Below, one piece after another: positions 35,783 through 46,901 of a stretch of 64,000 nt of DNA. Source of the stretch: Aquanectria penicillioides (Eukaryota; Ascomycota; Sordariomycetes; Hypocreales; Nectriaceae). A program made the position numbers and the translations under genes. The stretch lies in contig PYIU01000007.1 in NCBI GenBank assembly GCA_003415625.1, forward strand, positions 3,100,001 through 3,164,000. Direction: 5' to 3'. The first letter of the stretch is position 1; each line of letters opens with the position of its first letter. A model generated the notes under the pieces. That model searched no databases and had not been told where the DNA came from. It saw nothing but the letters and a program-made list of their open reading frames with translations.

Positions 35783-36549
35783 GGCTTAGTTACACGGTTG
35801 TGGGCGCTGCGGTCGCGCGCATGTACCGTGTACCACAGGTGCTCCACATACAGTGCTCGACTCTCACTGCAACTTCTAGCACCTTTCCTTCCACTGGAGC
35901 ACCCTTGCCCCCTGTAAACTCACGCTAGCACCAACGGGACTAGTGGGTACCTGTGTCCATGCCTGCTTTGGTCTGCCAGGTCCTTTTTCTGACCCTTGGC
36001 TCGTGTGTGTCGTCTTCCCACCTCCACCTTTCCCCTCAGTCGCCGGGACCCTGCTGGGGCCGCCGTCACAGGGCAGGGTAGCGCAGTGGGCTGGTATCCG
36101 TCCTGGAAGTGCCCCGGTGGGAGTACAGTACGTACCTCGAGCAAGGCAGGCACAGGGCACAGGCCCGGACTAGAAGGGTACCGGGGTACGTACCGCCTCT
36201 TCCATCCTTGGGGGGGGACCCAGAGTCAGAGTCAGGCGCCTCGTCCGGGGGGCTGGTACCTCAGATAAAGTACCAACGACCCAGCGATACCTCCACTCCC
36301 AGCCATCTCAGACGAGGATCCAGGTTCCCCAGCATGCAAGATACGTGATGCCCGATAGTCTCGCAGTTCTGTGGATTGGATTGCTTCTTGTCCTGAGCCG
36401 TCTCGTCGCTGGCGGCACTCCACCGCGCCATCGCCGTTCCACGCCCCCCAGTCCCAGTCTCGACTCCAACGTGAGAGAGCAGAGCGCCCCGGCCAGCCCA
36501 GGCCGGCGCAACGTTGGTACCTCTAGAGCCCCCCGTCTCACTGCACTTT

Positions 36550-37250
36550 CACGCACACTTCTGCATGCGCTACCAAGTCTCTCGCTCTCTCTCACACACT
36601 CGCTCTCTGCTGGCTTGCTGCACCTCCAGGGCTCTCGCGCCGCGCTGCACCTTTGGCAGGCACCTCACCTCACCTCATCCTGGCCGCTCGCTCGCCTGTT
36701 TCTCTCCTGCTTTTTTTCTCCTCTTTTCCCCGTCTCCTCTCGTCCATTTTGCAACTCTCAACCTCCCTCGCTCACCTCGACCTCTCACCTCTCTCCTCAC
36801 ACTCTTGCTCCCCAGCTCTAGATTCTAATCTGAGTTCACGTATCGTCCATCTCCCGCCCCAAATCCAATAACGACTGTGCTCATTCCCACGAGCCGGGGG
36901 CCATCGAAGCACTAGTGGCCTGAGGATCCTACCCCGATCGGCAGGTTCAAGCCACTCCCCCCCCTGGACCTGGGCAAGAGCTTTCCCTCTCCTTTTCGTT
37001 AATATCGTCTCTATCCACTCTGCAATCACCCTCACTTCAGTCACTCCTTTTGCCTTTCTGGCTCTTTTTTGGTCAACACCCCCCTCCGCCCTCGACCCTC
37101 ATCTCAAGTTCCAATCCTTCCCCTCCACTTTCGTTCTCATTCTTCTACTCTTTTTTATCCTCTCTCTTGTGTGCTTCCCCTTGCTTGGATCCAAACATCG
37201 TCACCCGTAATCGACTTCGCCCACAACACACTATCGACTCTCCAACTACA
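36550..37250 (+). promoter_or_regulatory. Pyrimidine-rich leader/promoter zone of the Ime2-type kinase
   Basis: The plus strand is dominated by CT-rich runs (CTCTCGCTCTCTCTCACAC near 36581; CTCCTCTTTTCCCCGTCTCC near 36720; TTTTTTATCCTCTCTCTTG near 37149). It lies 0.3-1 kb before the kinase start. Such strand-biased pyrimidine runs usually sit just upstream of transcription starts in filamentous fungi. Inferred from composition and position. Confidence 0.4.
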
Positions 37251-37558
37251 AAGAGAAAAAAGAACAAAAAAAAAGATCCGGGGACCACTTCACTTTCACG
37301 ACGCACGGCAACGTTCTGAACCAGGCGCCCGCATCTGCATATTGTTCAAATCGCTTACGACGACCTGAATGCACCGATAAACCATTCGTGAGCTCTTTGA
37401 CAGAGCTCGTCTTTGGCCTTGATTAGGTATTTTCCATTGCCCGTCCCTCGCCTGGACGTCAAGGGTCATATCCTAACGCAGTGGGCTAGGATCTCTGCTC
37501 ATCCTCGAGTTGTATCCGTCTTTTCCAAGCCAGAGCATTTCCAGATCACACAGCAAAA

Positions 37559-39974
37559 ATGACTATCGCAAACGACCTTACTCACAGAAGCCCCTCGGGC
37601 GGCGCCCTCTCGCTCGAGGACCGATTCGAAGTATTGAAGGAGATTGGCGATGGCAGCTTCGGCAGCGTCGTCCTGGTTAGAGTCCGGTCCGCCGGTATCA
37701 ACGTTGCCCGCCGTGGCACGGTTGTAAGTTCGAACGCCTTGCAGTACGTCGCGCGATCGTGTCAGTAACCGGTTTTCTAGGTTGCCATCAAAACGATGAA
37801 GAAGACGTTCGAGTCATTCCAGCCATGCCTCGAACTTCGCGAGGTCGTTTTCCTCCGCACTCTTCCTCCGCACCCTCACCTTGTTCCTGCCCTCGACATC
37901 TTCCTTGACCCGTACAGCAAGAAGCTGCACATCTGCATGGAGTACATGGAGGGCAACCTCTACCAGCTCATGAAGGCCCGCGACCACAAGTGCCTTGACA
38001 ATGCCAGCGTCAAGAGCATCCTCTTCCAGATCATGCAGGGTCTGGAGCACATCCACTCTCACCACTTCTTCCACCGCGACATCAAGCCCGAAAACATCCT
38101 CGTCACCACCTCCGGACACAGTGACTCCAACTCTTTCCGTCGATACTCGGCTCTTGTCACTCCTCCTTCCACTCCTCCCACCTATACCGTGAAGATTGCC
38201 GACTTTGGTCTCGCCCGTGAGACCCACTCTAAGCTGCCTTACACTACCTACGTGTCAACGAGATGGTATCGCGCTCCCGAAGTTCTCCTGCGCGCCGGAG
38301 AGTACTCAGCCCCTGTCGACATCTGGGCCGTGGGTGCTATGGCCGTCGAGATTGCCACTCTCAAGCCTCTTTTCCCTGGTGGAAACGAGGTTGATCAAGT
38401 ATGGAGGGTGTGCGAGATCATGGGTAGCCCCGGAAACTGGCGCAACAAGGCCGGCGCTGGCGTTGGTGGAGGAGATTGGCGGGAGGGCACTCGCCTGGCT
38501 GGCAAGCTCGGATTCTCGTTCCCCAAGATGGCTCCTCACTCCATGGACACCATCCTGCAAGCCCCCCAGTGGCCTACTGCCCTGAGCCAGTTTGTGACCT
38601 CGTGTCTTATGTGGGACCCCAAGAACCGACCGACTTCCTCGCAGGCTCTAGCTCACGAATATTTTGTCGACGCTGTCGACCCCATGAGACCCAAGTCTTC
38701 CGCCTCCAGAATCCTGGGCCGAAAGCAATCGGATCTCGGCCGCAACACCAAGGACTCGACCACCACCACCCCTACCTCGGCTTCGAAGCAGTCCTGGTTC
38801 CGCAAGTCTCTCATCGGACGCAACGAAAACAGCGAGACCGCCGCTCCTCAGATCCAGGCCAAGGATATCTCCGCCCCTCGACCAGTTCCTGTTCAGGTCC
38901 CCTCCGCCTCCGCCGCGTCCGATCTCCAGGCTCAGGCTTCAGTCAAGCACCGCGTCGGTGCTGGTAAGAGGACTACCTGGACAAACGGTCCCTCAAACGT
39001 GGCGCCCATGCCTATACTACCCACGATTCGGCCGATCTCGCCGGTCTCCGATGCTGTAACTGCCCGCGCCAACAACGGTTACAACGACTCGTACGCTAAT
39101 GGACGTGGCCAGGGGAAGACCAAGAAACTTGGCCGACAGCTGTCTGTCGCTTCGAGCACCAACAACTACACAGAGATGCACCGACAGCAAGCGGAACGCG
39201 CCCTCAACGGAAACAGCGGCCTCGCCTCGCCACCCAGCGGCCAAAAGGAGAGTTTTTTTTCCCACTTACGAAAACGTGCGAGGCGATTCTCAGGACGACA
39301 CCAAACCCCCGTCTCTCCATCATACGACGATCTGGAGGCCCAGGCTGGATGCGGTCCTTGGGCTAGCAACCGCTCATCCATGGTACTTGACCAGCAGGCA
39401 CAGCAGGTCCCAGCACCCAAGTCCGAGGTTTATGAATCCCTGGACAAGGCTCTCCGCGACGTCCAGAACAACCTGGACTCCCGCCCCCCATTCCCCCCAG
39501 CCACCACCAGCTTTCGCCTACCAGCAACCTCAAGCGTCACCACTCCCTTCCTCACCACCAGCCCCGATCCGTGGATAACCTCATCGGTGCTGCGCGCACT
39601 GGACCTATCTCCAGCCGCACCCGCCGAGCCCAGGCCACCCATGGCGTTCACCAGTACGAGGCTCCCGATGAGGAGGACGAGCTCCTTGACGAGGCACTCT
39701 CCTCGACCCGACGGGCCATGAAGCGAGATGCGACCAAGCCTCTTCGGCAGTCGGCTAGCAACCTGGGTCTCAGCAACCCCTATCCCACTCCGTCGCCCTC
39801 GGCCAGCGGCAACCAGGTCCTCTTTGGAGATGGTCACGAGGCCGTGACCCCAGGCCGCTCGACCTCGGAAAGAAGGCGGATGGCCAATACAAGTGGCCTA
39901 CGCCCCCTTACGAGGAGAGTGAGTGGGCAGCTTCGGCATCGGCCAGTATCTGGGCTGCCAGCAACCGATTCTAA
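37559..39974 (+). CDS. ime2: Ime2/MAK/RCK-family serine/threonine protein kinase (frame broken twice near the 3' end)
   Basis: Exon 1 is 37559-37723, followed by a 57-nt intron, and exon 2 begins at 37781. The kinase domain starts at about residue 23: glycine loop IGDGSFGSVVLV, VAIKTMKK lysine, HRDIKPENILV, a roughly 24-residue fungal insert, IADFGLAR, the TxY-type activation segment TTYVSTRWYRAPEVLL, and VDIWAVGAMAVEI. The long C-terminal tail is disordered. From 37781 the frame runs to a stop at 39721, but conserved tail sequence continues in other frames: RSVDNLIGAARTGP and EAPDEEDELLDEAL from about 39520, then LGKKADGQYKWPTPPYEESE to a TAA at 39972-39974. Two apparent one-base losses, near C-runs at about 39482-39510 and 39846-39852, explain this. 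Relatives govern meiosis, sexual development and light/nutrient responses. About 790 residues if the frame is continuous. Confidence 0.88.
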
Positions 39975-42355
39975 ACGTCTATGATTACGTCCAGTGGTGC
40001 AGAAAAAAAGTTCTTGGTGTATCATCTCGCATAGTCATGGTGTTCGGTGTTGGTCTGAATGCGCAACGCATCTTTTCTCATTGTTGTGCGGGCGGTCGTT
40101 TTTCTTTGATTTGACATCCCCCCTCGGCTTGGCTCTACTCTATTACTACAACCTTTATTTCACTCCGATAAGCAACCTCTTCACCATTTTTATCCGAATA
40201 CCCGGCCCGCATCGGCGCCGCCTACTGCTCATTATTACTACCACTTCATTGCCCTTTGTTGTTTGCTTTTCTTACTCTTTTCGTTTCAGACGCCTCGAGT
40301 ATCAAATACCCCTTATAGACCGAGACTGGCAAGCTCAGCTGCAATCTGCTTGAAGCAATAACCGCATTTCACTGGACCACCCATTTTTCTTCATTTCCTT
40401 TGTTATTTACCTATATAAGAGGGCGGATTGGAGTACGTGGTGCCTTGGTTGGACAATGACCCCAGCCTTTCATATTTTCTCATTTTTTCCATTGCGGCAA
40501 TTTCAGAAAACAGGGTCAAACAGGACACCTCGATGTGCAGGAGAAGAGGAGCGGGTGCCCCTTGTTTGCTATTCAAGACTGTTGTAAAAAAAGGTCAGCG
40601 AGCATAGTATTACTATTATTATTATCATTATCATTCTTCTATGTTGTTCAGTCACATTGTTGGGGGGAGGTACCACCGATTAGAAGGGAGTTTTCAAAGG
40701 CCAGGATGCCGGGCTATAGTTTGCAATTTAACGGTCGACAACGGTACATAATACTCTGGGATGCTCGTTTATTGGATGTGGATTACGGCCATGGACGGAG
40801 GCGGGCTTGTACCTAAGCGATAGCAGTTGAAGTAATGGATTTGAGTGGAACAAGAATCATTGACCACTGCCTGTGTGACGAGACCCAATTGCCCCGCGTG
40901 TTGTCTCGGAAGCTAGGGTGTTGTTTGTGATGGGAGGTATGGGCTTCTGTGGAGCAGCGGACCAAGGGTTACGTGTCTCACTCGCCAAGTTGGAGCGGAT
41001 CGACAGGGCCTCGATCGAAAGCAGCGATATGCAATGGTAGAAATCGGATCATGCTGGATAATTCTAGGCTCCTGGAATTGGCTGGGCGGAGTTGATGAAT
41101 GAGTGGGGAGACGCCAATGCTCCTTGGACGGGGAGGCTGGATCGAGTTGAGCCGGGGCCATGTATCCGTCGTGGGAACGAGTGGCTGCATGTATGGCAAG
41201 TGGCTGAGAAGAAGAGGCAGACGCGCGGATGAGAGATGAAGGGGAGGAGATGCAGGATGCCAGATGGGAGAATGTTGATGCCTGGTGGAGGTGGGAGCAT
41301 GTAAGGGACGTTTTGGATGAGGGTGGCTGAGATGGTCGCTTATGACGTTGGAGGGGGTTCAAGCGTGGTGGGCCTGCAGCGAGGCATGGATGAGCGGGAA
41401 ATAAATGTAGATTAAAAATAGATCCCAGGATCGTGTTAATTTCATCGAGCGCGATGAGTGAAATGAAACAAAACAAAACAAAACAGGAAAGATAATGATA
41501 CACGTAGCCGGCGTCGATGTTTTACTATGAGATGAAGCACGCAAGCAAGCATGTATGTAGGTATGTGTCTTCTCTCATCGGGAATTACCCGAAGCGGACA
41601 GAGCGTAGCGTTCAGGGAATTAGAGCAGCCAAGGCAGTGCGCGAGTGAGTTAAAAATGGCAGGCACTCGTCACGTGTCGATGGCTAGTCGAGTTCCATTT
41701 GGCACATCCATCCCAATCCCGCATCCGCATCGTAAGGCTTAGGCAGCACTTCCCCTGGTCCCGCTTTCGCGAGCTGAGCTGAAGCCACGACGACAAAAGA
41801 AAAGGCGAGGACAGCTGGGTCGGCAGGTTGTGAGATTCGTTCTTCTTTTTCTCCGTGTGTTTTCATCGCTGCAGCGGCCGTCGTCTTTCTACTAAGCATC
41901 TAGAGCTTCAAGTCCGACAAGCGGTCCAATTTGTCGGCTGACGATTGGACGAGGGGTCGTGCGTTGACATCGACCTTGACCACACACACACGGTCGGATG
42001 GAGTTGGCCATGCGCTCGACGACGTGGTCCCCTTGATTTGATTGACTCGAAACGCTTTTTTTTTTTTTGCCTCTCCAGATTCCCAGCTACCGTCAACTCC
42101 ACGAGGATAATCCCCGAGTCCGCCTGGGCCCACAGACTGCATCATCCCGCCCGCCCATCCAACCAGCGCCTCCAAGGTCCATTTCGCGGGGGAGGGGTAA
42201 CTGCCATGGTAACAGCCCATGCGGCGTCACAGCAAAACCAAGGCCGGAAGAGAAATCAACACACGACACGAGTCTCGTGCAGGGGGCAGCCAGCAAAGCA
42301 AAGCAGCAGCAGCCGCCGCCAAAAGGAAACTTGGCTGTTTGGCTGAGCCGTCACC
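39975..42355. other. Intergenic region (kinase 3' side / Hsp70-like promoter)
   Basis: About 2.4 kb. The first part should hold the kinase 3' UTR. A 196-codon minus frame at 40913-41503 is Ser/Pro/His rich with no domain and is not called. A T-run just before CCTCTCCAG near 42056-42080 could be the end of a 5'-UTR intron of the Hsp70-like gene, but no donor was confirmed. Confidence 0.45.
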
Positions 42356-44476
42356 ATGAGCCTCAACCTGCCCATCCGCACCAACACCAGCAGCCGGCGC
42401 AACCAGGAGAGCCGAAATTACTTCACCAGCTACACGCCCCCGAGCTCCACAGAGGCCATCAATGGCCCGGTTCGCGAGCCCGCCAGAGAGCCGGCGCCCC
42501 TGAGCGATCGCTTGATTGTGGGCGTTGATTTCGGAACCACTTTCTCAGGGTGAGCAACTTTCCGTCGCAGTTCCGGGAGGCTACCGTAGAGCCACAGGCT
42601 AACTCGGCTGCAGCGTCGCGGCGGTCTACACGTCTACGCCTGACGACATCGAAATTATCAAGACATGGCCTGGCGGCAACGGCATCACTTCGGACAAGGT
42701 TCCGACAGAAATCGCCTATGACTTCCCAGCCAGCGCGCCTCAAGGCGCTGATCCCACCGTGAAATGGGGCTTTCAGTTCAAGCCCGAGGAGTCGCGCCTG
42801 CGGTGCATCAAGCTATTCCTTGATCGCTCTCAGAAGCTGCCATTTTACGTGAGCCCGCTGGACACGGCGGCTCAGCTCAAGCGATTTAACAAGAATGTCG
42901 TTGACGCGGTCAGCGATTACCTAACACAGATTTACAAACATACCATGGACACCCTGACCCGGCGATACGGCGAGTCATTTATGGCTTCAACCAAAGTCGA
43001 GTTTGTGCTCACCTGTCCAGCCGTATGGAGCGATGCAGCCAAGAACACGACCCTTCAGGCTGCCGAGCGCGCCGGTATGGGAAGCAGATCTGAGATTCAG
43101 ATGATCAGTGAGCCCGAGGCCGCTGCCGTTTACACCCTTAAAGCTATACAACCTAATCACCTTAATGTGGGTGATAACTTTATTGTTTGTGACGCCGGAG
43201 GCGGCACAGTGGAGTAAGTCGTTCGTCCAAAGTCGGCACCACGTTCTGACCCGCGCAGTCTCATCGCATATCAGATCATGTCTCTCAAACCATTAAGGGT
43301 GGAGGAGTCTGCCGTAGGAACCGGAGGATTGTGCGGCAGTGCATTCTTAAACTACCGCTTTGAAGAGCATGTCAAGAACCGCCTAGGCCAAGGCCGGTTC
43401 GATGAGATGAAGTTGAAGAAGGGAAAGACCTGGCAGATGGGTCTTCGATACTTTGAGGAGTTTGTGAAGCGGAACTTTAATGAGGATGAACACCAAGAGG
43501 TCAACGTTCCGTATGTTCGCCCCTCCATCGCGGGCCTATCAATTGCTGACTCTCTAGGTTCCCTGGATTACCCGACGACGAGGAGGCTGGTCTCGACTCA
43601 GGGTTCTTGGTGATGACGGCGGAGCAGATTAAGGATATTTTCGAGCCAGTAGTAAAGGAAGTATGCGACCTTGTGCAAGGCCAGGTCGACGGCCTGAGGG
43701 CCAAGGGTGGCATCGTCTCTGGCATCGTCCTGGTTGGAGGATTTGGCCAGAGCGACTACCTGTACCGCCGCCTCAAGGGTCACTTTTCCAGCGCCGCACC
43801 GCCTCCATACAGTGAGCGACCAACCCATGCAAACCTCGTTGCGACGCAAGAGGCTGGCTCCATTGAGGTGATGCAGCCCGTGTACGCTTGGACGGCCGTC
43901 GTCCGAGGCGCCGTCCTGCGTGGATTGGAGGGCAACATGGTCATCTCGCGCAAGTCGAGAATGCACTACGGCACATCGTATGCTACCGTGTACGACGAGG
44001 AGAAGCACTCGGTCAGTGAGCGTTACTGGTCGCCTTTATGGGAGCGATGGATGGTTTCCGATCGGATGCAATGGCACATCGCCAAGGTAAGTGTGGTTTG
44101 ATGCCCGCTTGGTAATCCCGCTGACACACTGCAGGGCGAGGCGCTGTCACCTCTGGCACCAATCGCCTTTCACTACACCCGCAACTTCCGCCCTGGCCAA
44201 TCCCTTATTGTGACGGATGACCTGATTGCCTGCGATGCCGACGAGCCTCCGGCGGCCTACACGCGTGATCTCATTCACGTCTGTACGTTGACGACTGACC
44301 TCAACGCCGTGCCGCGGAGCCTGTTTACTCGATTGACCACTACGAGAGGCGTCGAGTTCGACAACCTCGACTTTACTTTGGAAATGCGCATGGAGTCGGC
44401 GGGTCTGACCTTTGAGTTGAAGGTGGATGGTGTGAGATACGGAAGAGTCGAGGCAGAGTTTCACTCTGCGTCGTAG
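42356..44476 (+). CDS. Hsp70-like (HSPA12-type) ATPase-domain protein
   Basis: Five exons (42356-42549, 42614-43213, 43259-43510, 43558-44086, 44135-44476) with introns of 45-64 nt give 638 residues. The actin-like ATPase signatures are present: phosphate-1 LIVGVDFGTTFSG (about residue 53), phosphate-2 FIVCDAGGGTVDLIAYQI, and the adenosine motif GIVLVGGFGQSDYLYRRLKG. Another piece is EAAAVYTLKA. The C-terminal part lacks the canonical Hsp70 substrate-binding domain and EEVD/HDEL tails, as in the fungal Hsp70-like family related to animal HSPA12. The N-terminal 50 residues are polar and disordered. These proteins are expanded in filamentous fungi and their clients are unknown. Likely cytosolic. 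All junctions keep frame. Confidence 0.9.
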
Positions 44477-44883
44477 GAAGGGAACGGGCTGCTTGCTTGG
44501 GGGGAGGGGGGGGGAGGGGGGAGGAGTTTGAGTCTGTCTTGGGTAAACGGCCGAGAGCCATCTCTAGCGACAAAATATAGGCTTGTTTCGATGCGGACCT
44601 CTCAGGAGGATTTGATGCGGCTGTTGTGGGCACTTCAATGTCAACTAGAGTACACATCTACATTGTTTGCCCGAGGTCATAATGATCAGCATTAATTGAT
44701 TGAGTGTAGAGGTCTGAGTGACTATTCACTGACAGCGGCTCTCTCAGAGTGATGCTGAATTGCGCTGTGATGAACGCATACCCCAGTAAATATTCAATGA
44801 CAAGTTTCTTGAGCCATTCATATAATTAGACAGCGCCGTAGCCACTTTTGGCTGCATATGCGTGCAAATCTACAACTGTCACC
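44477..44883. other. Short intergenic region with a G-rich block
   Basis: About 400 bases between the Hsp70-like gene and the 133-codon gene, both rightward. It contains a G-rich block just after the Hsp70-like stop; nothing else was seen. Confidence 0.5.
44499..44526 (+). other. G-quadruplex-like run just after the Hsp70-like stop codon
   Basis: Three long G runs separated by single A residues, starting about 22 bases after the stop codon. With runs this long, four stacked G-tracts can be drawn in several ways. It would lie in the 3' UTR and could affect RNA structure or 3' end formation. Confidence 0.6.
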
Positions 44884-45338
44884 ATGAATACACGATACCG
44901 CCCCGACTTGATCTGCATCAGCAGGCAATTCGCACCGGGCTTTGCGCGATTCCTGCTCCACCTCAGCATCCCCTGGGTCCAGGCCCCGGAAGGTGAGTTG
45001 AATGTGACAGTCGAGTTAGACTGGAGTGTCTGACAAACCCCCCAGGTCACTTTGTCATCGACGCCACGTCTAGCCGGCCAGCGCTCCGGGATGCAGCGCG
45101 TCAGGCGGTGGAGGCCTGGCACGACGAGCTGGAGGCGAACCTTGCGGGCCACGAGTTTGTCCACTTTATGCGCGTGGCGTGCATCATCTTGGTGATCCAG
45201 CAGGTCCGGATGGTGATTAGCCGACTGGACCCGGAGCTGCAGAACAGGATCAGGTTTTACGAGCTGGTGGCGGAGGAGCTGGCTGGGCTGCCGATGGTCA
45301 TTGACCTGATTTCCTCCGGGTCGGGAGCCACGAGGTGA
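44884..45338 (+). CDS. Small uncharacterised protein (133 aa)
   Basis: Two exons (44884-44992, 45046-45338) are joined at a GTGAGT donor and CCCCAG acceptor, 53-nt intron, keeping frame. The protein begins MNTRYRPDLICISRQFAPGF and has a helical acidic middle (AWHDELEANLAGHEFVHFMR) and a hydrophobic stretch (VACIILVIQQVRMVISRL). I do not recognise any family, and there is no clear signal peptide. Support is modest: the exon junction joins two frames of similar composition, and the start context (CACCATGAA) is good. It could instead be a remnant of a longer gene. Confidence 0.5.
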
Positions 45339-45611
45339 ATGGGTCACTGGATTAGCAGATTTGTTCATAGACAGCCTACCTAGGCAGATGGAATAATTGC
45401 GATTTGCCGCATTTGTCCTTGGCGCGATGAGCTAGGCATAGGATCAAAGCACTGGTAAAATACCTGAGCTTGGGCATGTGATGTGAAGAGAGCATGGATG
45501 AAGTAGTATTTGCGACGTCAACTAGACTGAACCTGAACCCCAACTATCCACTGGGTGAATGCCTCGAAACATCCACCTAGCTAAGCCCTTAGTGGTCTCG
45601 TTTTCCCAAAT
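45339..45611. other. Convergent 3' region
   Basis: About 270 bases between the 3' ends of the 133-codon gene (+) and the chromodomain gene (-). Nothing recognised. Confidence 0.5.
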
Positions 45612-46208
45612 CTATTTCTCCTCCTTGGGAGCGATCTTCTTCTTCTTCTTCTTCTTCTTCTTCTTGGCCTGGAGAAACGCTTCAAGCTTCGCCGGCGCCA
45701 TGTCCCTGACGCTGCTCTCCAGCTCCCAGGTGGCCGCATCCTCGGGATAGCCGACCCAGTGCACCAAGAACTGCCTGTTGCTCGCCTTGATGCTGCCTCG
45801 CTGCTTGAGGATCCGAAAGACGTGAAAGACATTGAGGCCGGTGGCTGTTTCGCGGCCGCCGGCCTGGTCCCAGTAGGCGTACAGCATGTCCGGGATGCTC
45901 TCCTGCAGCTCGTGCTCCGCTTCCCAGGTCACGTCTAGGACCCTAGCCCACTGCACCTGGATGTTGACGGTGGAGTCGAGGAGGTTGACGCGATGGCGGT
46001 GGAGCTGCTTGACCTCGCAGAGCTCGCGGTCGTCTTCGCCGGGGCTGTGAGCCTTGAGCTTGAGCAGCTTGATCGGCCGAGAGCCATGGTCTACGGGTCA
46101 GGTTCTGTCAGCAGGAGCTAATATAAGAGAACCTGTTCGTCTCTGGGCCTCTAGATACTTGCCCTTGCTGCCGTAGACTGGCTTCCGGATGGGGGTCGCC
46201 GATTGCAT
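45612..46208 (-). CDS. Small tandem chromodomain protein with a poly-Lys tail
   Basis: Two exons (46208-46133, 46090-45612), a 42-nt intron, and about 184 residues. The C-terminal chromodomain (about residues 115-170) reads VFHVFRILKQRG, then QFLVHWVGYPEDAATWELES, containing the W-x-GYxxxxxTWE core. A preceding segment (about residues 60-110: NIQVQWARVLDVTWEAEHEL, MLYAYWDQAGGRE) resembles a second, divergent chromo-like fold, as in small fungal tandem-chromo proteins. The tail has ten consecutive Lys from an AAG microsatellite, then IAPKEEK. Chromodomains bind methylated histone tails, and a Lys tail would aid nucleic-acid binding or nuclear import. The aromatic cage is partly visible (F/W/Y), but specificity cannot be assigned. 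It is not a retroelement remnant as far as I can see, since no integrase is nearby. Confidence 0.7.
45635..45665 (-). repeat. AAG/CTT trinucleotide repeat coding poly-Lys
   Basis: An uninterrupted CTT run on the plus strand encodes ten Lys at the end of the chromodomain protein. Confidence 0.9.
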
Positions 46209-46901
46209 TGTGAGATTTGCTCGAGGGCCTTCAAGGGCGACATCTGCCGACGAGCAAGGTTTTGTGTCAAGGAGGAAATCTGATGCTTGTTTCTGGAAAT
46301 TACGATCCATTACAAGCCGTTGATGCGAGTGAAGTTGGGTTGCCGTGGGAGGATGCGTTTTGCACGCTTTGCCTGCAGAGGGTGTTTGCTCGTCAGTCCC
46401 ACCGCATTGCCCCAGTGCATGTGAATTCAAACGATCGAAGGAAACATGGGCAATGACTCATTGAATTTGTTTATCAACTTGAAGCACGAGAAAGAAAATG
46501 CAAGCCATCTGAGACCCCTCAAACGAAGTTGCGCATGACCATTAGCAAACGCATCACATCAGCTGTTCCCACGCCATTAAGTGTTTTGAAACCCACCAAA
46601 CAGATCCCGGTTCATATGCCGCCTAAGGAGGGCTTTTACATTTGGATTGTTGCGGGCCGCGGTTTTGCGTCCGTTGCAAGAGCTCAAGTTTGTCAACCAG
46701 CATCTATCTGGAGTTATCGCAATCCACGCCATGCAAGACTGAATCTTCCGACTCTCTTCAGATCTCAGTAATAGTTTATTAAATACACAATTATCGTAAC
46801 ATTCTTCTTTCTGTCACTTGTCAAATGATTGCCTCCGCCCAACAAGAGTACACAATTCTCGCGGTTCCCTGCTCTCGGGGACAATCATGACATCCACATC
46901 T
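46209..46901. other. Intergenic: chromodomain-gene promoter / 3' flank of the Lys/Thr-repeat gene
   Basis: About 690 bases. Short frames on both strands (such as 46529-46771 +) show no recognisable domain. Confidence 0.5.

Larger units (their letters stand above)
27025..37558. other. 10.5-kb region with no recognisable gene
   Basis: From the Stc1-domain start to the Ime2-type kinase start I see no conserved domain, no spliced reading frame and no RNA gene. The longest frames (31137-31679 -, 33525-34118 +, 34328-34792 +, 34837-35367 -) overlap open frames on the other strand, are rich in Arg/Pro/Ser and look like GC-driven chance. The stretch contains microsatellites (CA at about 30615-30640, CAG at 35764-35782, a 9-bp repeat at 33066-33092) and becomes strongly pyrimidine rich from about 36550 to 37250, as expected near transcription starts. 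It may hold a long upstream regulatory region or non-coding transcripts for the kinase gene. Confidence 0.6.

Noticed and set aside
36345..36821. Frame beginning with a signal-peptide-like sequence
   Set aside because: The remainder is translated CT-rich promoter sequence (Ser/Leu/Pro), so the apparent signal peptide is probably accidental.
40913..41503. 196-codon minus frame downstream of the kinase gene
   Set aside because: Ser/Pro/His-rich without motif or conserved block; not called.
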